From contig JBGQHM010000275.1 in the NCBI GenBank assembly GCA_041497995.1, forward strand, positions 1-9,223: a DNA stretch of 9,223 bases, given 5' to 3'. The translations under genes were made by a program, and so were the position numbers. Positions 1 to 6,282 of the stretch are shown piece after piece. The notes under the pieces are model-generated. The model did no database searches. It worked only from the letters and a program-made list of their open reading frames with translations, and was not told the DNA's origin. The DNA is from DATKMS01 sp041497995. GTDB lineage: Bacteria > Desulfobacterota > Binatia > HRBIN30. How positions within the stretch are numbered: position 1 is the first letter of the stretch; every line of letters starts with the position of its first letter.

Positions 1-1212
1 CCGGCGTCGGTGGTGCACAACTGGGAACGCGAGGCAGCGCGCTTCGCGTCGGGGCTGCGCGTGCTGCTGCTCACCAGCGGCAAGACGCGGCACGAGCTGC
101 GCCGCGAGATCCCGGCGCATGACCTCATCGTGACGAACTATGCCTTGCTGCGGCGCGACATCGAAGCGTGGCGCGCCGTCGAGCTGCGCGCCGCCATCCT
201 CGACGAAGCGCAGAACATCAAGAACCCGGATGCGGTCGTGACGCGCGCCGCGCTGACGCTGCGGGCGCGCTACCGGCTGGCGTTGACCGGTACGCCGCTG
301 GAGAACCGCGCCCTCGACCTGTGGAGCATCATGCAGTTCGTCAACCCCGGCTATTTGGGTATCCGTTCCCAGTTCGAGAGCCGTTACGACCGCCTGGATG
401 CGCCGCCGCACGTCCGTACGTTACTCGCGGCCAAACTGCGTCCGGTGCTGCTGCGACGAACGAAGTTGGAGGTGGCGCCAGAGCTACCGGAGCGCATCGA
501 GGAGCGTCTCGACTGTGAGATGACGAAAGAGCAGCGGCAGTTGTATCTGGCGGAGCTGCGCCGCAGCCGCGCCCTGGTCGATCGCTTGAGCGGCGCACCT
601 GGTGGCATCACGCAGAACAAGATCCACATCCTCGCCGCGTTGATCCGGCTGCGGCAGATCTGTTGCCACCCGGCACTGGCCGGCGGCAAGGTGAGCCTCG
701 GGTCGGGGAAGTTCGACGCGCTGTTCGAGCTGCTCGAACCGCTGCTTGCCGAAGGGCACAAGGTGTTGCTGTTCTCGCAGTTCGTCGAATGCCTCAAGCT
801 GCTCAAGGCCGAATTCAAAGTGCGCGGCATCGCCTTCCACCTCTTGACCGGACAGACGGTGAAGCGGCAGCAAGTCGTGGACGCGTTTCAGGGCGACCCG
901 CAAGCGAGCGTGTTTCTGATCTCGCTGAAAGCCGGCGGCACCGGCCTCAACCTCACCGCCGCCAGCTACGTCGTCCTCTTCGATCCATGGTGGAACCCGG
1001 CGGTCGAAGCGCAAGCCATCGACCGCACCCACCGCATCGGCCAAGACCGCACGGTCATCGCCTACCGCATGCTGACGTCGGGCACCATCGAGGAAAAGAT
1101 CTGGGAGCTGCAACAGCGCAAAGCGGCGCTCGCCCGCGACATCCTCGGCGAAGGCGGCTTCGCGCGCGCGCTGACGCGGGACGATTTGGACTATCTGTTG
1201 GCAGAAGTGTGA
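1..1212 (+). CDS. SNF2-family DEAD/DEAH helicase-like ATPase, C-terminal part (5' truncated)
   Basis: ATP-driven DNA translocase of the SNF2/Rad54 group (COG0553 type). The reading frame is open from base 1, so the gene begins outside the window; the GTG codons at 10 and 13 are internal. About 403 residues remain. Visible motifs in order are the end of the motif Ia region (SVVHNWEREA), motif II DEAQ at 202-213, motif III LTGTPLENR, the LLRRTK segment that leads into the second RecA lobe, motif IV VLLFSQF, motif V SLKAGGTGLNLT, and motif VI with DPWWNPAVEAQAIDRTHRIG, whose HRIGQ ends at 1044. The tail ends about 45 residues after motif VI, as in bacterial SNF2 proteins, so the 3' end looks intact. 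The Walker A lobe and any N-terminal accessory domain are not visible. Such proteins remodel protein-DNA or transcription complexes; the specific role here is unknown. There is no evident functional link to the genes that follow. Confidence 0.95.
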   Translation, partial: PASVVHNWEREAARFASGLRVLLLTSGKTRHELRREIPAHDLIVTNYALLRRDIEAWRAVELRAAILDEAQNIKNPDAVVTRAALTLRARYRLALTGTPLENRALDLWSIMQFVNPGYLGIRSQFESRYDRLDAPPHVRTLLAAKLRPVLLRRTKLEVAPELPERIEERLDCEMTKEQRQLYLAELRRSRALVDRLSGAPGGITQNKIHILAALIRLRQICCHPALAGGKVSLGSGKFDALFELLEPLLAEGHKVLLFSQFVECLKLLKAEFKVRGIAFHLLTGQTVKRQQVVDAFQGDPQASVFLISLKAGGTGLNLTAASYVVLFDPWWNPAVEAQAIDRTHRIGQDRTVIAYRMLTSGTIEEKIWELQQRKAALARDILGEGGFARALTRDDLDYLLAEV

Positions 1213-1229
1213 GGTCGCCATCGATCCAC

Positions 1230-1256
1230 ATTGTGTGTACACAATCATGCTACACT
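1230..1256 (+). promoter_or_regulatory. Candidate promoter with operator-like palindrome
   Basis: In a locally AT-rich gap, 1230-1245 is a perfect inverted repeat (ATTGTGT, GT spacer, ACACAAT). Five bases later TACACT (1251-1256) is preceded by TGC, an extended -10 arrangement. No good -35 box lies at 17 nt; the palindrome occupies that place, as expected for an operator or an activator site. It would drive the four helix bundle gene that starts at 1321. The layout resembles autoregulated promoters of small regulatory genes, but no regulator gene is seen next to it. Prediction from sequence only. Confidence 0.4.
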
Positions 1257-1293
1257 GTTGCTGTACCTTCATGATAAGCGTACGATATAAGAT

Positions 1294-1320
1294 TGGACAG
1301 TATGGACAAGGTGGACAGTA
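1294..1320 (+). repeat. Three tandem 9-bp repeats (TGGACNNNN) before the four helix bundle gene
   Basis: TGGAC occurs at 1294, 1303 and 1312 with exact 9-bp spacing; the 4-base tails are AGTA, AAGG and AGTA. The array ends immediately before the GTG start at 1321. The AAGG inside the second unit lies 9 nt upstream of that start and may serve as its ribosome binding site. The same 9-mer family recurs inside the gene at 1716-1798. Confidence 0.8.
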
Positions 1321-1965
1321 GTGGAGCGTGAGCCGCTGATCCCCAAGCATGGGGGTTACCGGAAGCTCAAGAGCTTCCAGGTGGCGCAGCTGGTCTATGA
1401 CCTCACGCTGCGGTTTTGCGATCGCTACATCTCTCTCCGCAGCCGCACCCATGACCAGATGGTGCAGGCTGCCCGTTCGGGGGTGCAGAACATCGCCGAG
1501 GGCAGCCAGGCGAGCGGCACCTCGAAAAAGATGGAGCTGAAGCTGACCAACGTGGCGCGCGCCAGCCTGGAAGAGCTGCGCCTCGACTATGAAGATTTCC
1601 TCCGGCAGCACGGCCAGCCGGTCTGGCCTCGAGACGACCCGCGCCGCGCCGATCTGATCGCCCGCCGCCCGGCCACCGCCGACGCCGTGGCGGAATGGGT
1701 GCGGGAGGTCCGGAGTGGACAACATGGACGGCATGGACAGGGTGGACGGGCTGGAGCCGGCACGGCGTCCACTGGGTCCATTTCGTCCACTGCGTCGACC
1801 TCGTCTTATCCTGAGATCGCAGCGAACGCCGCGCTGGCCTTGATCGCGGTGGCCTGCAGCCTACTCGACCGCCAGCTGGCGGCGCAGGCTTCAGCGTTCG
1901 AGCAGGAGGGCGGTTTCACCGAGCGCCTCTACCAGCGGCACCAAAGCAAGAGACGGGGTGCGTGA
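1321..1965 (+). CDS. Four helix bundle protein with C-terminal suffix domain
   Basis: A 214-residue protein of the bacterial four helix bundle family, related to proteins encoded in 23S rRNA intervening sequences (TIGR02436-like), with the suffix domain known as TIGR04258. Residues about 11-102 form the bundle; the typical stretches are GGYRKLKSFQVAQLVYD, RSRTHDQMVQAARSG, QNIAEGSQASGTSK and VARASLEELRLDYEDFLRQ. Residues about 166-214 form the suffix (ANAALALIAVACSLLDRQ, then EEGGFTERLYQR-like EQEGGFTERLYQR). The molecular function of the family is unknown; no enzyme motif is visible. GTG 1321 is chosen because the in-frame TAA at 1288-1290 leaves no ATG upstream and family members begin just before the HGGYRKLKS segment. 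The linker (residues 132-162) is low complexity (SGQHGRHGQGG..., then a Ser/Thr-rich part) and is encoded by a 9-bp repeat array, which suggests the linker sequence reflects DNA-level repeat insertion more than protein selection. Confidence 0.85.
   Translation: MEREPLIPKHGGYRKLKSFQVAQLVYDLTLRFCDRYISLRSRTHDQMVQAARSGVQNIAEGSQASGTSKKMELKLTNVARASLEELRLDYEDFLRQHGQPVWPRDDPRRADLIARRPATADAVAEWVREVRSGQHGRHGQGGRAGAGTASTGSISSTASTSSYPEIAANAALALIAVACSLLDRQLAAQASAFEQEGGFTERLYQRHQSKRRGA
1716..1798 (+). repeat. Inverted array of 9-bp repeats inside the four helix bundle gene
   Basis: TGGAC begins at 1716, 1725, 1734 and 1743, with a degenerate TGGAG at 1752, all exactly 9 bp apart. After a short centre the reverse-complement unit GTCCA begins at 1767, 1776 and 1785, with a degenerate GTCGA at 1794, again 9 bp apart. 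The whole can fold as a long hairpin of 5-bp stems separated by 4-nt internal loops. Because 9 bp is three codons, the array stays in frame and encodes the residue 132-162 linker. Confidence 0.85.
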
Positions 1966-1967
1966 GC

Positions 1968-1984
1968 CGCTTCTCTGAGAAGCG
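1968..1984 (+). terminator. Candidate hairpin after the four helix bundle gene
   Basis: CGCTTC (1968-1973), loop TCTGA, GAAGCG (1979-1984) begins two bases after the stop codon. It is a short stable stem, but no T-run follows, so an intrinsic terminator is not assured. Confidence 0.3.
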
Positions 1985-2023
1985 AATCATCTCCGCTGGT
2001 GCGCTAACTTCCACGGTTCGACG

Positions 2024-2053
2024 TTGACTCGATGCTAGTCACACCACTAAGAT
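2024..2053 (+). promoter_or_regulatory. Candidate promoter for the Thr-Pro surface protein
   Basis: TTGACT at 2024-2029 and TAAGAT at 2048-2053 are separated by 18 nt in the 153-nt gap before the start at 2119. The match to the sigma-70 consensus is fair. Nothing else gene-like is seen in this gap. Confidence 0.35.
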
Positions 2054-2118
2054 CGCTCAACTGACTGCCAGCGAGCCCAACGCGCCAACGTTCGTCCCAT
2101 AGTCACGGAACCTCTGCG

Positions 2119-4617
2119 ATGCCGAATAAACATGGAGCGCGCCAGGCAGTTCGCACCGCTGGTCCATTGAGCGGGCAAGGCCGACTGCTTCGCGCAGAAA
2201 GACAGGCACGTTCGCCCCGCATCATCGCTGCGGCGATCTTCATGGCCCTCTTGTGCGGCATGCAGCGCGACATGGCGAGCGCTCAGCTGCTAACCGCGGG
2301 CGCCGCCGGGGTCGACCGCGATTCCGGCTCCGGTCGGCTCGACGCGTTTGCACCTGTCCAATCGGCGGTTGCAACGACGGCGCCGCCGACCTCACGGAAT
2401 GTGTTCTTCGATCCCACTCAGAGCTCGATTCCCGCCGTTAATCTCGCCACTATGGTGGCGCTGTCGATCGACGACTCTTCGCAACTCAACGCATACGACT
2501 TCACGATCCAGTACGATTCAACGAAGGTGCGAGCGATCGCCGCCGACCCTCAGGCGCCTTTCACCGACAACTGCTCCTTCGCGTGCGCGACCCCCGGACC
2601 GACGCCGCCGGTGGGACTGGTCAATTGCTCATTGGCGTGCCAGACACCGGTGGCTGCAGCCCCGCCTGTCGACATCGTGAAGGTCACGTTTCAAGGTCAA
2701 GCGGATGGAAACAGCCCGCTGCAACTGACCAATTGTGGGTTGGCAATCATTCCGGGAATTTTTGAAACGCCGGTGCCGTGCACTCCGGCAGGCGGCAACA
2801 TTGTGGTCGGTTTCACCAAGACGCCAACGCCAACCATCACCCCGACCATCACGCCGACCAACACCGCGACCCGGACGGGAACCAATACCGCGACGCCGAC
2901 CAAGACGCCCACCGCCACGCCAAGCCAGACGCCAACGCGCACGCCAACGTCGACACCCACCTCAACTCGAACGCCCAGCCCAACAGCGACCGCGTCGAGT
3001 ACCGCAACCCAAACCGCGACTTCAACGGCGACCCCAACGCGCACCACCACCGCCACGCCGACTCAGACGCCGACCGCAACAGCTACGCGCACTTCCACGC
3101 CGAGTCGAACGCCCTCGCCAACATCGACAGCCACGCCCACGGCGACGGCAACACCCACGAGGACCGCTACTGCAACGCTGACGGCGACCCGGACACCAAC
3201 CCTCACGCCAACTGAAACGCCCACGCGGAGTCCCTCCAGGACCCCGACTGACACACCGACATCCACCCACACGCCAACGGCGACGGCAACTCAGACCGCG
3301 ACGCCAACGCGCACGATCACGCCGACCGCAACCGAAACCCCGACGCGAACACCGACACGGACGCTCACGCCAACGCCTACCTCGACCAGCACGCGGACAG
3401 CAACGGCAACTCTGACATCAACACCGACGAGAACACTCACCAGGACACCGACAGTGACCCCAACGACCACGGTCACTCCCACGCAAACTTCGACCCCGAC
3501 ACTCACGTCCACACGTACGGCAACGCCAACGCTGACCGTGACGGCGACCGCAACCCCGACGCGAACGCAGACCCCAACCTACACCCCCACTTCGACGGCC
3601 ACGGAGACGCCTACACGGACGCCTACGCTCACCGCGACGCCGACCCGAACATTCACGAACACTCCGACATCGACGCCGACGCGCACCGCCACGTCGACCG
3701 CGACATCCTCGCCCACTCGGACCAACACACCGACACGCACGGCGACGCCCACGCTGACCGTGACGGCCACCGCTAGCCTCACGCGAATGCTGACGCCGAC
3801 CTACACTCCCACTCCAACGGCCACGGAGACGCCAACACGAACGTTCACGGTAACCTTCACACCGACACCCACTTCCACTGGGACCGCAACCCCAACGTCG
3901 ACGCGAACGTTCACCAGCACCCCCACCTCGACACCGGCGCACACAACCACGTCCTCTCCAACGTCGACAACGACGGTCTCACCGACCTTCACGTCGACTC
4001 CGACCAGGACACTCACGAGCGTCCCGACGCCGACCTCCACCCCGCAGAGCACATCAACACCGACCGCGACGCTCACACCCTCGCCACCTCTCACGGCGAC
4101 CGCGACTCACACGCCAACGCCCACCTCGACTCGAACTTCCACGGCCACTGCACCGAGCGATACGGCAACCCCGAGATCGACGGCGACTCCGACGACGTCT
4201 CCCACCTTTACGAGCACCGTCGCGCCGACTCAGACCTCAACCGCAGCGGTCACGGCCACACCGACAGGCGCGGGAACGCCAACGGTCACATCCACCGTGA
4301 CGCCGACGCACACCCCGACTCTCACACCCAGCGCCACCCCAACGAACGTGGAGGTAGTCTGCACCGGAAGCTGCAACGGCGATGGCGAGGTGACCATCAA
4401 CGAGCTGCTCATCATGGTGAACATCGCGCTGGGCACGGCATCGCTCTCCGACTGTGAGCCAGGCGATGCCAATCGGGACGGCGAGATTACGGTGAATGAG
4501 ATCCTCGTGGCAGTGAACAACGCTCTGAACGGCTGCACCGTCACGGCGGCGAGCCGGTGGAATGGCGGGTTTGAAACCCGCCGCTACGCGAGTGAGAGCA
4601 ACTCTGCAGCGAACTGA
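2119..4617 (+). CDS. Secreted cohesin-like / Thr-Pro-rich / dockerin-like surface protein
   Basis: An 832-residue predicted exported protein. Residues 35-48 are a hydrophobic helix after basic residues, with a likely signal peptidase site at ASA-Q (after A55). The 34-residue N-region is long, so the true start may lie downstream, for example TTG at 2167. Residues about 92-231 look like a cohesin-type beta-sandwich (NAYDFTIQYDSTKV is the typical strand pair) with six cysteines (152, 156, 170, 174, 206, 221), two pairs of them in CSxAC motifs. Residues 235-742 are an uninterrupted Thr-Pro tract (TPTxT units, rich in Arg, Ser and Ala), a likely extended and possibly glycosylated stalk. Residues 748-806 carry two dockerin-like calcium loops, CNGDGEVTINELLIMVNIAL and DANRDGEITVNEILVAVNNA, ending in a Cys. 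After C806 the chain runs on for 26 residues, partly encoded by a dispersed repeat. No catalytic domain is seen; a role in surface display or assembly is inferred. The partner is unknown. Confidence 0.85.
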   Translation: MPNKHGARQAVRTAGPLSGQGRLLRAERQARSPRIIAAAIFMALLCGMQRDMASAQLLTAGAAGVDRDSGSGRLDAFAPVQSAVATTAPPTSRNVFFDPTQSSIPAVNLATMVALSIDDSSQLNAYDFTIQYDSTKVRAIAADPQAPFTDNCSFACATPGPTPPVGLVNCSLACQTPVAAAPPVDIVKVTFQGQADGNSPLQLTNCGLAIIPGIFETPVPCTPAGGNIVVGFTKTPTPTITPTITPTNTATRTGTNTATPTKTPTATPSQTPTRTPTSTPTSTRTPSPTATASSTATQTATSTATPTRTTTATPTQTPTATATRTSTPSRTPSPTSTATPTATATPTRTATATLTATRTPTLTPTETPTRSPSRTPTDTPTSTHTPTATATQTATPTRTITPTATETPTRTPTRTLTPTPTSTSTRTATATLTSTPTRTLTRTPTVTPTTTVTPTQTSTPTLTSTRTATPTLTVTATATPTRTQTPTYTPTSTATETPTRTPTLTATPTRTFTNTPTSTPTRTATSTATSSPTRTNTPTRTATPTLTVTATASLTRMLTPTYTPTPTATETPTRTFTVTFTPTPTSTGTATPTSTRTFTSTPTSTPAHTTTSSPTSTTTVSPTFTSTPTRTLTSVPTPTSTPQSTSTPTATLTPSPPLTATATHTPTPTSTRTSTATAPSDTATPRSTATPTTSPTFTSTVAPTQTSTAAVTATPTGAGTPTVTSTVTPTHTPTLTPSATPTNVEVVCTGSCNGDGEVTINELLIMVNIALGTASLSDCEPGDANRDGEITVNEILVAVNNALNGCTVTAASRWNGGFETRRYASESNSAAN
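2821..4344 (+). repeat. Low-complexity ACN-CCN tract encoding Thr-Pro repeat
   Basis: About 1.5 kb of degenerate codon repeat in which Thr occupies nearly every second residue and Pro recurs every four to six. The base bias (few T on the plus strand) keeps other frames open and produces Val-Gly-rich antisense reading frames that are not genes. Unit order is irregular, so this is an old, drifted repeat and not a clean tandem array. Confidence 0.9.
3517..3843 (+). repeat. Segmental duplication inside the Thr-Pro tract
   Basis: Bases 3517-3621 and 3739-3843 (105 nt each, offset 222 nt, in frame) align without gaps with about 89 identical bases by eye. They encode residues from 467 and 541; both include ATPTLTVTATA, then TPTYTP and TATETPTRT. 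This indicates tract growth by unequal exchange or slippage of a block of 74 codons. Confidence 0.7.
4565..4587. repeat. Dispersed palindromic repeat, copy 1 (inside the 3' end of the surface protein gene)
   Basis: The core is GGCGGGTTT, G, AAACCCGCC (4564-4582) followed by GCTAC. The 23-bp stretch 4565-4587 is identical to 6208-6230. It is translated here as residues 816-823 (GGFETRRY) of the upstream gene. The 9-bp arms could form a strong hairpin about 30 nt before the stop codon. Confidence 0.85.
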
Positions 4618-4698
4618 AACACTAACAGCGTGTCGGACTTGGCAGCCCGGAGCGACCCAACGGGGAGCGGACCATAGAAATGACGCTGGCCGCAGGCC

Positions 4699-6159
4699 CT
4701 AGAAAATCCGCTCGCGCGCTGCAGCGATGGCCCTCTGCCAATTGCGGAAGGTGGTGTCGCGCTGATCGGCGCTCCACTGCGGCTCGAAGATGCGGCCGGA
4801 GCGCCAGGTGTGCTTGACTTCGTCGAGGCTGCGCCACACGCCGGCTGCCAGGCCTGCCAGGTACGCGGCACCTAACGCCGACGCTTGGATCGACTGCGGG
4901 CGCTCGACGGGAAATCCCAGAACATCTGCGAGGTGCTGCAACAAGAAGTTGTTGGCGGCAGCTCCGCCGTCGACGCGCAGGCGCGCTGGACGCGGTGTCG
5001 AGGAATCTTCGAGCAAGGTCTCCAAGACTTCACGGCTGCGGTACGCAATCGCCTCGAGCACCGCGCGCACGACATGCGCGCGCGTGCTCCCGCGTGACAG
5101 GCCGCCGATGACGGCGCGCGCGTTCGGGTCCATGTGCGGCGTGCCGAGGCCTTGGAACGCCGGGACCGCCCAGACGCCGCCCGAATCGGGCACCTGGGCC
5201 GCCAACGGTCCGCTTTCCTCGAGCGTACGCAGGACCCCCAGGCCATCGCGCAGCCACTGCACCGCCGCGCCGGCGGTCATGGCCGTGCCTTCGAGACAAA
5301 AGCTGCGCTGGCCGTTCAGTCCCCACAAGATGAGTGGATACGCGCCGCGCATCGACAGCACCGGCATGTCGGCGGTATTGATGTCGGCCATCGCCGAGGT
5401 TCCATAGGTGATCTTCACCGCGCCTTTGTCGACGCCGATCTCGCCGAACATCGCCGCCTGCTGGTCACCGGCGATACCGGCGACAGGGACCACGGCGCCG
5501 AACGCCTCCACCGTTGTGTGCCCGTAGACTTCGCTCGATGAGCGCAATGCCGGCAGCATCGCTTGTGGGATCTGCAACACGGCGAGGGCGTTCTGATCCC
5601 ACTCGTTGTTCATCGCATCGTAGAGGCTGGTGCACGATGCGTTGGAGTAGTCGGTGACGTGCGTGGCGCCGCCCGTGAGCTTCCACACCAGCCAGCTGTC
5701 GATCGTCCCGAAGCACAGCTCGTTGTTGGCCGCCCGCTGCATGCCGTTGGGCACCGCGCGCAGCACCCATTCGACCTTCGCCGCGGAGGCCATGGAGTTG
5801 CTGAAGATGCCCTGCGCCATCAACTCCGGGATGCGGTCGGCCGCGCGGACGTCTTGCCAGACGAGGGCCGGATAAACCGGGCGACTCGATGCCCGCTCCC
5901 ACACTACGGTGGTCGCGCGTTGGTTGCAGACGCCGATGGCGTCGATGGCGTTCGGGGCAAGCCCGGCGGCCCGCAACGCTTGTGTGCACACGGCGCGCGT
6001 CGCCTCCCAGATCGCCTGCGGGTCCATCTCGACCCACCCCGGCCGCGGGTAGCTCACGACCAGCTCTTGGTACTTCGACCCAACCACCGCGCTGCTCTCA
6101 TCGAAGATGAGCGCCCGCACGCCGGTGGTGCCTTCGTCGATGGCGAGGACGTGCTTCAT
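4699..6159 (-). CDS. glpK: Glycerol-kinase-like FGGY carbohydrate kinase
   Basis: A 486-residue FGGY kinase closest in style to glycerol kinase (ATP + glycerol to sn-glycerol 3-phosphate). N-lobe: DEGTTG at residues 8-13 (phosphate loop, usually DQGTTS), PGWVEMDP at 40-47, NQRATTVVWE at 79-88. Middle: GIAGDQQAAMFGE at 228-240 with the catalytic-base Asp232, and TYGTSAM. C-lobe: LRVDGGAAANNFLLQ at 394-408 and ALGAAYLAGLAAGVW. From memory of the E. coli enzyme, Arg83, Trp103, Asp245 and Gln246 correspond to Arg81, Trp101, Asp232 and Gln233 here, but Glu84, Tyr135 and Phe270 correspond to Ala82, Met123 and Met257, and the loop before Met123 is about 10 residues shorter. The substrate may therefore not be glycerol. 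The ATG at 6159 is chosen because the family N-terminus (MKHVLAIDEG) starts there; a longer in-frame extension to 6267 is translated repeat. No clear Shine-Dalgarno sequence is present. The 81-nt gap to the convergent gene shows no convincing terminator. Confidence 0.88.
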   Translation of the reverse strand: MKHVLAIDEGTTGVRALIFDESSAVVGSKYQELVVSYPRPGWVEMDPQAIWEATRAVCTQALRAAGLAPNAIDAIGVCNQRATTVVWERASSRPVYPALVWQDVRAADRIPELMAQGIFSNSMASAAKVEWVLRAVPNGMQRAANNELCFGTIDSWLVWKLTGGATHVTDYSNASCTSLYDAMNNEWDQNALAVLQIPQAMLPALRSSSEVYGHTTVEAFGAVVPVAGIAGDQQAAMFGEIGVDKGAVKITYGTSAMADINTADMPVLSMRGAYPLILWGLNGQRSFCLEGTAMTAGAAVQWLRDGLGVLRTLEESGPLAAQVPDSGGVWAVPAFQGLGTPHMDPNARAVIGGLSRGSTRAHVVRAVLEAIAYRSREVLETLLEDSSTPRPARLRVDGGAAANNFLLQHLADVLGFPVERPQSIQASALGAAYLAGLAAGVWRSLDEVKHTWRSGRIFEPQWSADQRDTTFRNWQRAIAAARERIF

Positions 6160-6166
6160 TGCAAAA

Positions 6167-6282
6167 CGTGACTCATGACTCGTGGTTCGTGACTCGGTGA
6201 TGGAGGAGCGGGTTTGAAACCCGCCGCTACAGGACTCTTTCTTCCGCAGGAGCGAGTCACGAGTCACCAGTCACGAGTCACG
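6167..6282. repeat. Composite inverted repeat of GTGACTC units between two operon genes
   Basis: 6167-6196 and 6253-6282 are 30-bp inverted arms matching at 26 of 30 positions by eye, each built of GTGACTC/GAGTCAC-like units. They enclose 56 nt that contain the second copy of the GCGGGTTTGAAACCCGC repeat. The structure fills nearly all of the gap between the AGPS-like gene and the kinase gene. It reaches to 7 nt before the kinase start and overlaps the AGPS-like stop codon (6278-6280). Confidence 0.8.
6208..6230. repeat. Dispersed palindromic repeat, copy 2 (intergenic)
   Basis: GCGGGTTT (6208-6215), G, AAACCCGC (6217-6224), then CGCTAC. It is identical over 23 bp to 4565-4587, in the same orientation. 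It lies between the arms of the GTGACTC inverted repeat, so two repeat families are nested here. Confidence 0.85.

Noticed and set aside
1271..1321. A 16-codon open frame starting ATG ATA AGC between promoter and four helix bundle gene
   Set aside because: It is very short, lacks a ribosome binding site, and its end is encoded by the 9-mer repeats; at most a relic.
484..1734. Long minus-strand open frame across the SNF2 and four helix bundle genes
   Set aside because: It runs antisense to two recognisable genes, has no family resemblance, and exists because of high GC.
1294..1798. CRISPR-like or attachment-site array
   Set aside because: Units are 9 bp with 4 variable bases, far shorter than CRISPR repeats and spacers; no cas gene or integrase is present.
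1321..1965. Diversity-generating retroelement accessory protein (Avd-like four helix bundle)
   Set aside because: No reverse transcriptase, template repeat or variable-repeat target is visible, and the suffix domain marks a different branch of the family.
2697..4094. Several minus-strand Val-Gly-rich open frames
   Set aside because: They are antisense reading of the Thr-Pro codon tract (ACN/CCN read as GTN/GGN); low complexity with no start signals.
4618..4698. Bidirectional terminator between the convergent genes
   Set aside because: Only short weak stems and a direct GGAGCG repeat are seen, without T-runs on either strand.
6160..6267. N-terminal extension of the kinase (36 residues) to an upstream start
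   Set aside because: The extension is translated repeat DNA with no family similarity; the kinase N-terminus matches a start at 6159.
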